NCBI GenBank assembly: GCA_045594545.1
Contig: JAZNYQ010000119.1
Span: forward strand, 1 to 27,795
Length of the DNA: 27,795 nucleotides
Reading direction: 5' to 3'
Origin: CAKSHC01 sp045594545
Lineage (GTDB): Bacteria; Bacillota; Clostridia; Oscillospirales; UMGS1783
In this document: piece after piece, positions 22,926 to 27,795 of the stretch
Numbering within the stretch: position 1 is the stretch's first letter
Layout: each line of letters begins with the position of its first letter
Notes under the pieces: model-generated
The model's input: only the letters and a program-made list of their open reading frames with translations
Told to the model about the DNA's origin: nothing
Databases searched by the model: none
Position numbers and translations under genes: made by a program

Positions 22926-24071
22926 ATGAACCGTTTTGTACTCAATGAAACCTCTTACCATGGCGCCGGTGCCATCACCGTCATTCCCGACGAGATCAAG
23001 AACCGTGGCTTTGCCAAAGCCTTTGTCGTCACCGATAAGGGTCTGTGTGATGTCGGTGTACCCCAGAAGGTCACCGCTCTGCTCGATGCGGCCGGTATCC
23101 CCTATGAACTGTATAACGATATCAAGCCCAACCCTACGATTGAAAATGTCCGCAACGGCATTGCCGCATTCAAGGCCTGCGGCGCCGATTGCATCGTAGC
23201 CATCGGCGGCGGCTCCTCGATGGATACCGCCAAGGCGATCGCGATTGTGGCCACCAACCCTGAATTTTCCGATATTCGTTCGCTTGAGGGCGTGGCCCCC
23301 ACCAAGAACCCCTGCGCACCGATTATTGCCGTTCCCACCACGGCCGGTACCGCCGCCGAGGTTACTATCAATTATGTCATTACCGATGTGGAGAAAAAGA
23401 GAAAATTCGTCTGCGTCGATGTGCATGATATCCCCGTCTGTGCCGTTGTCGATCCCGATATGATGGCCGGTATGCCTGCTGCACTCACGGCCGCCACCGG
23501 TCTGGATGCGCTGACTCATGCCATTGAGGGCTATATCACCAAGGGCGCTTGGGAACTGTCTGATATGTTCCATATCAAAGCCATCGAGATCATCGCCCGC
23601 TCTCTGCGTGCCGCCGTTAAGGGTTGCCCCGACGGTCGCGAAGGCATGGCGCTGGGCCAGTATGTGGCCGGTATGGGCTTCTCGAACGTAGGCTTAGGTG
23701 TCGACCACTCGATGGCACATACCCTGTCGGCCTATTACGATATGCCCCACGGCAAGGCCTGCGCCACCTTATTGCCCACTGTTATGGCATTCAATGCCCC
23801 CGCTACCGGCGAGAAGTACCGTGAGATTGCCCGTGCCATGGGCGTCGAGGGTGTGGATAACATGACGCAGGACGAGTACCGTGCCGCCGCCGTCGCCGCC
23901 GTGCAGAAACTGGCTGAGGATGTCGGTGTCGAGTGTTCGCTCAAGGGTATTGTCAAGGAAGAAGATGTCGCCGCCCTGTCGGCCGATGCCTATGCCGATG
24001 CCTGCCGCCCCGGTAACCCCCGTGATATCACCGAGGCCGAAATTGCCGATCTGTATCGTTCTCTTATGTGA
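22926..24071 (+). CDS. fucO: Iron-containing alcohol dehydrogenase, lactaldehyde reductase-like
   Basis: A 381-residue group III alcohol dehydrogenase. It is close to E. coli FucO, which reduces lactaldehyde to 1,2-propanediol with NADH. Shared stretches include FVLNETSYHGAGA, NPEFSDIRSLEGV, TAGTAAEVTINYVITD, KFVCVDVHDIP, EGYITKGAW and ALGQYVAGMGFSNVGLG. The iron ligands Asp194, His198, His261 and His275 correspond with a constant offset to FucO Asp196, His200, His263 and His277. The dinucleotide-binding GGGSSMD is present. Ribosome site AAGGAGAT precedes the ATG. No fucose or rhamnose pathway gene is nearby, so it could act on another small aldehyde. It is a single-gene unit between two terminators. 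Confidence 0.92.
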   Translation: MNRFVLNETSYHGAGAITVIPDEIKNRGFAKAFVVTDKGLCDVGVPQKVTALLDAAGIPYELYNDIKPNPTIENVRNGIAAFKACGADCIVAIGGGSSMDTAKAIAIVATNPEFSDIRSLEGVAPTKNPCAPIIAVPTTAGTAAEVTINYVITDVEKKRKFVCVDVHDIPVCAVVDPDMMAGMPAALTAATGLDALTHAIEGYITKGAWELSDMFHIKAIEIIARSLRAAVKGCPDGREGMALGQYVAGMGFSNVGLGVDHSMAHTLSAYYDMPHGKACATLLPTVMAFNAPATGEKYREIARAMGVEGVDNMTQDEYRAAAVAAVQKLAEDVGVECSLKGIVKEEDVAALSADAYADACRPGNPRDITEAEIADLYRSLM

Positions 24072-24086
24072 TTTTTTTGAAATTTG

Positions 24087-24116
24087 GCCCGTCCGGGTTT
24101 ACGGACGGGCTTTTTT
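24087..24116 (+). terminator. Intrinsic terminator after fucO
   Basis: GCCCGTCCG (24087-24095) pairs with CGGACGGGC (24102-24110) around a 6-nt loop, followed by TTTTTT. Confidence 0.95.
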
Positions 24117-24126
24117 CTTATATAAT
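24098..24126 (+). promoter_or_regulatory. Promoter of the antiporter gene
   Basis: TTTACG (24098-24103) and perfect TATAAT (24121-24126) with a 17-bp spacer. The -35 lies inside the loop and right arm of the fucO terminator. Confidence rests mainly on the -10. Confidence 0.6.
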
Positions 24127-24155
24127 AAAACTAATACGATTACGGAGGAAAGGAT

Positions 24156-25751
24156 ATGGATCATTTGTTATTATTGATGGCGGCCGTTATTGTGGTGTGT
24201 GTCATCAGCAACCGCATTTCTTCCAAACTGGGTATGCCCATGCTGCTGGGCTTTATCGTGCTGGGCATGGTCTTTGGTGCCGACGGTATCTTCCGCATCG
24301 CCTTTGATGATTATGACCTCTCCAGTCAGATCTGTTCCATCGCTTTGATTTTTATTATGTTTTACGGCGGTTTCGGTACCAAATGGAGTCAGGCTAAACC
24401 GATAGCCGCCAAGGCGATCTTGCTCTCCTCGGCAGGTACCGTGGTGACCGCCGCTCTGGTCGGGCTCTTTTGTTGGCTGGTGCTCGGCGTTTCGGTGTGG
24501 GAAAGTTTTCTGATCGGCTCGGTCATTTCCTCTACCGATGCCGCTTCGGTCTTCTCCATCCTGCGTTCCAAGAGGCTGGGTCTGAAATACCAAACCGCCT
24601 CGATTTTAGAGGTGGAAAGCGGCTCGAACGACCCCGTAGCCTATATGCTCACCGTCATTTGCCTGTCGCTGATGCGGGGCGATCTGTCGGGCGGCGCCCT
24701 TGTCTGGATGTTGGTCGCACAGATCTTATTCGGTGTCGCGCTGGGTACGGGGGTGGCATGGTTGGCTAAGTGGATGTTGCGTCGCTTGCGCCCGAGCGAC
24801 GGTATGGATTCGGTCTTTCTGGTTGCCGTAGCGCTGGCCGCCTATGCACTGCCGGCTATGATCGGCGGCAACGGGTATCTGAGCGTCTATATCACAGGCA
24901 TTATTCTCGGCAACTCCCGTCTGCATAATAAAACGGCACTGGTCAATTTCTTCGACGGCACCACGGGTCTGATGCAGATGCTCCTGTTCTTCCTTCTCGG
25001 TCTGTTGTCCTTCCCGTCCCAATTGCCGCAGGTGGCGCTGGTCGCACTGGGCGTGGCGGTTTTTCTCACCTTTGTGGCACGCCCGCTGGCCGTTACCCTG
25101 CTACTCAAGCCTTTTGGGTGTAAATGGCGGCAGATCGGGCTGGTATCGTGGGCAGGTATGCGCGGCGCCGCCTCGATCGTGTTCGCCATCATGGCGGTAA
25201 CCGATCCGGCAGTCACCGAGCACGATATTTTCCATATCGTCTTTTTCATCGTTTTGTTTTCCATTCTGTTACAGGGCACCCTGTTGGCGCCGCTGGCCAA
25301 GAAGATCGGCATGACGGATGAGAGCGACGTTATGAAAACCTTTACCGACTACGCCGATATGCTCCCTGTGGGCTTTATCCGTGTGCGAATGCCCGAGGGG
25401 CACCCGTGGGAGCATCAGCACATCTGCGACCTGCAACTGCCGCCCGACCTGATCGCCGTCCTGATCTTACGGGGCGAAAAACGCATCACCCCCAACGGCC
25501 GTACCCAACTGCATCCGGGCGATGAATTGATCTTAAGCGGCGTGGTGTCTGAGCGCATCGAGGGTGTATCCCTGTATGAAAAGACGATTGCCAAAGGCGA
25601 CGAGTGGATCAATTTGCCGGTGCGGGATGTGCCCGCCTACGGGAATTTGATCATTATGATTCAACGCGGCGATCGCGTCATCATCCCGCGCGGCAATACC
25701 GTCATCCGCCAAGGTGACCTGCTGGTCATTAATGATACCGAGGAAGAATAA
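24156..25751 (+). CDS. Potassium (or sodium)/proton antiporter, NhaP2/CvrA-like with two RCK_C-like domains
   Basis: A 531-residue protein. The first 385 residues hold about twelve transmembrane helices of the monovalent cation:proton antiporter superfamily, with conserved SSTDAASVFSIL and LEVESGSNDPVAY; Asp and the N-D pair are the ion-binding region. After the membrane part, VGFIRVRMPEGHPWEH to DELILSGVV is a TrkA-C/RCK_C domain, and WINLPVRDVPAYGNLIIMIQRGD to DLLVIND looks like a second RCK_C unit. These cytosolic domains usually sense nucleotides or ions and gate the transporter. The ATG has GGAGG 7 nt upstream. No separate TrkA-N domain is present. The ion (K+ or Na+) cannot be decided from sequence. 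Confidence 0.9.
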   Translation: MDHLLLLMAAVIVVCVISNRISSKLGMPMLLGFIVLGMVFGADGIFRIAFDDYDLSSQICSIALIFIMFYGGFGTKWSQAKPIAAKAILLSSAGTVVTAALVGLFCWLVLGVSVWESFLIGSVISSTDAASVFSILRSKRLGLKYQTASILEVESGSNDPVAYMLTVICLSLMRGDLSGGALVWMLVAQILFGVALGTGVAWLAKWMLRRLRPSDGMDSVFLVAVALAAYALPAMIGGNGYLSVYITGIILGNSRLHNKTALVNFFDGTTGLMQMLLFFLLGLLSFPSQLPQVALVALGVAVFLTFVARPLAVTLLLKPFGCKWRQIGLVSWAGMRGAASIVFAIMAVTDPAVTEHDIFHIVFFIVLFSILLQGTLLAPLAKKIGMTDESDVMKTFTDYADMLPVGFIRVRMPEGHPWEHQHICDLQLPPDLIAVLILRGEKRITPNGRTQLHPGDELILSGVVSERIEGVSLYEKTIAKGDEWINLPVRDVPAYGNLIIMIQRGDRVIIPRGNTVIRQGDLLVINDTEEE

Positions 25752-25756
25752 GGGTA

Positions 25757-25785
25757 TTGACAAGAGTGTGGGGCTGTGGTAAGAT
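25757..25785 (+). promoter_or_regulatory. Promoter of the T-box-trpB operon
   Basis: Perfect TTGACA (25757-25762) and TAAGAT (25780-25785) with a 17-bp spacer and a TGG extended -10. It begins 5 nt after the antiporter stop codon. Confidence 0.82.
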
Positions 25786-25791
25786 AAATAC

Positions 25792-26067
25792 AATCAAATA
25801 AACCGTTGAAGCGGAAATAAAGGCAAAGATGCCCTCGCAGAGAGTTCGGGTTGCTGGGAGCCGGATAGGAAACAGTTTGTCAAGTGGGCCGCCGAGGGTG
25901 CAGTCAAAGGCGCAAGCCGAGTATTCTGCAACGTGTGGGCATACGTCAGTTGCCGGGGGTATGTTGGTATCCCGTAAAGTGCATGGGAACTCCCATGAAT
26001 GCAAGGTGGCACCGCGGATAAGATTTTTATTCGTCCTTGACAATATTGTCAAGGACGATTTTTATTT
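25792..26067 (+). promoter_or_regulatory. Tryptophan T-box leader
   Basis: About 275 nt of untranslated leader. The base of stem I is GCCCTCG (25831-25837) pairing with CGAGGGT (25893-25899). The K-turn sequence AGAGAG (25839-25844) and the conserved GGTTGCTGGGAGCC follow. The specifier loop on the 3' side reads CAAG-TGG-GCC, giving TGG (25885-25887), tryptophan. The T-box core AAGGTGGCACCGCGG lies at 26003-26017, where TGGC should pair with the tRNA 3' end. In the antiterminator AAGG (26003-26006) pairs with CCTT (26035-26038) and GCG with CGT (26032-26034), leaving the seven-base bulge typical of T-boxes. Uncharged tRNA-Trp therefore allows read-through into trpB. Confidence 0.94.
26031..26067 (+). 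terminator. T-box terminator
   Basis: A perfect 28-bp palindrome at 26031-26058 (arms TCGTCCTTGACAAT / ATTGTCAAGGACGA) followed by TTTTTATTT. Its left arm contains the CGTCCTT used by the antiterminator, so the two folds exclude each other. Confidence 0.93.
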
Positions 26068-26079
26068 GGAGGACAGACT

Positions 26080-27300
26080 ATGAAACTCAACGGCATCGAT
26101 TACGAAACCTATTTTAACAATTACCCCGATAAGGATGGATATTTCGGCAAGTACGGCGGCGTGTTTGTGGACGACAAACTCAAAGCGGCCATGGCCGAAA
26201 TCACCACCGCCTATTATTCCATCTGCCAGTCCCGCAAGTTCATTGCCGAACTGCGCCGCATCCGCAAGGAGTTTCAGGGCCGCCCCACCCCCGTAACCCA
26301 TCTTGAGCGCCTGAGCGATGCGCTGGGCGGCAAGGTCCAGCTCTACGCCAAGCGTGAGGACCTCAACCATTCGGGCGCCCATAAGCTCAACCACTGTATG
26401 GGCGAAGCGCTGCTGGCCAAGTACATGGGCAAAAAGAAGGTCATCGCCGAAACGGGCGCCGGTCAGCACGGCGTAGCCTTGGCCACCGCCGCCGCCTACT
26501 TCGGGCTGGAATGTGATATCTATATGGGCTCGGTCGATATCAAAAAACAGGCGCCTAACGTAGCCCGCATGAAGATTCTGGGCGCAAATGTTGTTGAGGT
26601 CACCCACGGTCTGAAAACCTTGAAAGAGGCGGTCGACGCCGCATTTGATGCCTATTCGAAAGAGTATTACGACGCCATCTATTGCATCGGCTCGGTGCTC
26701 GGCCCCCATCCGTTCCCCATGATGGTGCGCGACTTCCAGAGCGTCGTCGGCATCGAAGCTCGAGAACAGTTTATCGACATGACCGGTCATCTGCCCACCT
26801 CTACCGTGGCCTGCGTCGGCGGCGGCTCCAATGCCGCAGGCCTGTTTGCCGGATTTTTGAACGATCCTGTAGATATCTACGGCATCGAACCCCTCGGCCG
26901 CGGCCCTAAATTGGGCGACCATGCCGCCTCTCTGAAATACGGCACCGAGGGCATCATGCACGGCTTCAATTCGATCATGCTCAAAGACGAGAACGGCGAG
27001 CCCGCCCCCGTCTACTCGGTGGCCAGCGGTCTGGACTACCCCTCGTCCGGTCCCGAACACGCCTTCCTGCAGGAAATGGGTCGCGTTAAATACGATGTCA
27101 TCGACGATGAGGAAACCATCGACGCCTTCTACCGTCTGGCCAGATTGGAGGGTATCATCCCCGCCATCGAGTCGGCTCACGCCGTCGCTTATGGCATGAA
27201 ACTGGCCAAAACCATGGACCACGGCTCCATTCTGATTAACCTGTCCGGCCGCGGCGATAAGGACATGGACTACGTCATTGAAAATTACGGGATCCGCTGA
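26080..27300 (+). CDS. trpB: Tryptophan synthase beta chain
   Basis: A 406-residue PLP enzyme that joins indole and serine to make tryptophan. Signatures are GKYGGVFV near the N-terminus, the PLP lysine in HSGAHKLN (Lys102), the catalytic Glu in AETGAGQHG, the PLP phosphate loop GGGSNAAG and the Ser389 region NLSGRGDKD. Features are of the main TrpB type rather than the long TrpB2 type. GGAGG (26068-26072) lies 7 nt before the ATG. There is no trpA or other trp gene next to it; a Dabb-domain gene follows with a 1-nt overlap. Control by the tryptophan T-box supports a tryptophan role. If trpA is absent elsewhere, it may salvage free indole. Confidence 0.96.
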   Translation: MKLNGIDYETYFNNYPDKDGYFGKYGGVFVDDKLKAAMAEITTAYYSICQSRKFIAELRRIRKEFQGRPTPVTHLERLSDALGGKVQLYAKREDLNHSGAHKLNHCMGEALLAKYMGKKKVIAETGAGQHGVALATAAAYFGLECDIYMGSVDIKKQAPNVARMKILGANVVEVTHGLKTLKEAVDAAFDAYSKEYYDAIYCIGSVLGPHPFPMMVRDFQSVVGIEAREQFIDMTGHLPTSTVACVGGGSNAAGLFAGFLNDPVDIYGIEPLGRGPKLGDHAASLKYGTEGIMHGFNSIMLKDENGEPAPVYSVASGLDYPSSGPEHAFLQEMGRVKYDVIDDEETIDAFYRLARLEGIIPAIESAHAVAYGMKLAKTMDHGSILINLSGRGDKDMDYVIENYGIR

Positions 27301-27593
27301 TGATAAAACATATTATTTTATGGAAAATCAAAGACGATGCCGATAAAGCATCGGTAGCACAAGGGGTCAAAGCCGGACTGGAGGGACTGGTCGGTGTTGT
27401 GCCCGGCTTGCTTCGTGCACAGGTGGTGATCGGAGAGATGGCTTCCTGCACCGCCGATGTCATGCTCGATTCGGACTTCCAATCGGTCGAAGCATTGAAA
27501 GCCTATAAAACCCACCCCGCCCATGTGGCGGTGGCCGACGGCAAGGTGCGCCCCTATATGGAAGTGCGCCTGTGCATGGATTATGAAATATAA
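27300..27593 (+). CDS. Dabb (stress-responsive alpha/beta barrel) domain protein
   Basis: A 97-residue ferredoxin-like-fold protein: MIKHIILWKIKDDAD at the start, the central VPGLLRAQVV, and MLDSDFQSVEALKAYKTHPAHVAVAD, the conserved Y-x-x-HP-x-H segment of Dabb domains. The family is widespread and biochemically diverse, mostly of unknown role; some members bind small hydrophobic or aromatic ligands. Its ATG overlaps the trpB stop (TGATG), so it belongs to the T-box operon and is translated with trpB. The last 68 bp of the gene, including the stop, are duplicated 177 bp downstream. Confidence 0.88.
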   Translation: MIKHIILWKIKDDADKASVAQGVKAGLEGLVGVVPGLLRAQVVIGEMASCTADVMLDSDFQSVEALKAYKTHPAHVAVADGKVRPYMEVRLCMDYEI

Positions 27594-27618
27594 AAGAAGC
27601 AGGAACCGTTACGGTTCC
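27526..27618 (+). repeat. Direct repeat copy 1 (93 bp)
   Basis: This stretch, covering the last 68 bp of the Dabb gene, its stop and a short hairpin, recurs without mismatch at 27703-27795. The offset is 177 bp. It belongs to the intact gene and is probably the original copy. Confidence 0.95.
27602..27618 (+). other. Short hairpin after the Dabb gene
   Basis: GGAACC, loop GTTAC, GGTTCC. No T run follows, so it is not a standard terminator. A second copy ends the window at 27779-27795. Confidence 0.6.
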
Positions 27619-27702
27619 AAGTCGGATCGTAGCCATGTCGTTCTGTGAGCCAAGGAGTTGGTAAGACCCATTGTCTTCCTAAGACCGCTTGGCCTCCGAC
27701 TT
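27619..27702. other. 84-nt nested inverted-repeat element, unknown structured RNA or DNA
   Basis: The ends are perfectly complementary: AAGTCGGA (27619-27626) with TCCGACTT (27695-27702). Inside, GAGCCAAG pairs with CTTGGCCTC (one extra C bulged), and within that GG-T-AAGAC, loop CCATT, GTCTTCC forms a third helix. Three nested helices in 84 nt with no open reading frame suggest a folded RNA or a mobile-element end. The minus strand superficially resembles a tRNA outline but has neither a 7-nt anticodon loop nor a TTCGA T-loop. It lies exactly between the two 93-bp direct repeats. I recognise no known family. Confidence 0.6.
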
Positions 27703-27795
27703 TGGCGGTGGCCGACGGCAAGGTGCGCCCCTATATGGAAGTGCGCCTGTGCATGGATTATGAAATATAAAAGAAGCAGGAACCGTTACGGTTCC
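27703..27795 (+). repeat. Direct repeat copy 2 (93 bp, runs to window edge)
   Basis: Identical to 27526-27618, including a detached 3' fragment of the Dabb gene (27703-27770) without start codon or ribosome site. The match continues to the last base of the window, so the repeat unit (177 bp or more) may continue beyond it. It could be a true tandem duplication or an assembly artefact at a contig end. Confidence 0.9.

Noticed and set aside
27619..27702. tRNA gene (minus strand, class II outline)
   Set aside because: The apparent anticodon loop has 5 nt and no T-loop consensus is present.
27526..27795. CRISPR array
   Set aside because: Only two copies with a 93-bp identical unit containing a gene tail; there is no short-repeat/spacer periodicity and no cas genes.

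Overview
The window looks like part of a chromosome from an anaerobic, moderately GC-rich Clostridia-class Firmicute (Oscillospiraceae/Ruminococcaceae-like gut bacterium). The signs are strong AGGAGG ribosome sites, TTGACA/TATAAT promoters, Cys-type lipoprotein signals (LAAC), pyruvate formate-lyase, a T-box leader, a ZTP riboswitch and U-rich intrinsic terminators. This assignment is inferred from gene content, not from a marker gene. No phage, transposon, CRISPR array, rRNA or tRNA gene was seen.

Layout. (1) 2-1675: radical-SAM protein YgiQ, cut by the left edge. (2) 1751-7384: a degradative region. A cytoplasmic sialidase-type propeller protein has its own promoter and terminator. It is followed by a tight five-gene operon: DUF4886/SGNH-like protein, M55 D-aminopeptidase-like protein, sugar isomerase-like TIM barrel, GHL10-like TIM barrel and nitroreductase. 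(3) 7412-8793, minus strand: a membrane-anchored alpha/beta hydrolase translationally coupled to a low-molecular-weight tyrosine phosphatase, divergent from an acyltransferase with a zinc-ribbon extension (8891-10150). (4) 10215-13337: pflB-pflA behind a ZTP (pfl-motif) riboswitch whose terminator overlaps the aptamer, followed by a second sugar isomerase-like protein (13375-14244). (5) 14261-17153: a three-gene ABC importer of the TrpXYZ/PF04392 type. It is preceded by a 14-residue leader peptide, MYYFYYYGGLRADA, and a terminator, which together form a textbook ribosome-stalling attenuator reading tyrosine (and one phenylalanine) codons. (6) 17223-22857: xpt with a structured terminator-like leader, followed by a four-gene BMP-type nucleoside ABC importer, together forming a purine salvage unit. 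(7) 22926-24071: a FucO-like iron alcohol dehydrogenase. (8) 24156-25751: a cation/proton antiporter with two C-terminal RCK_C-like domains. (9) 25757-27593: a tryptophan (TGG) T-box controlling trpB, translationally coupled to a small Dabb-domain protein. (10) 27526-27795: a 177-bp tandem duplication, at least partial, that runs into the right edge and contains an 84-nt self-complementary element.

The theme is RNA-level control. Four transcription units carry four kinds of 5' leader: ZTP riboswitch, tyrosine leader-peptide attenuator, an unclassified xpt leader hairpin, and a tryptophan T-box. Aromatic amino acids are handled twice by different mechanisms. The Tyr-codon attenuator in front of the PF04392 importer is the strongest candidate for something not previously described: it gives a substrate prediction (tyrosine, perhaps phenylalanine) for a transporter family usually linked to tryptophan, and leader-peptide attenuation is unusual in a lineage where T-boxes normally do this job.
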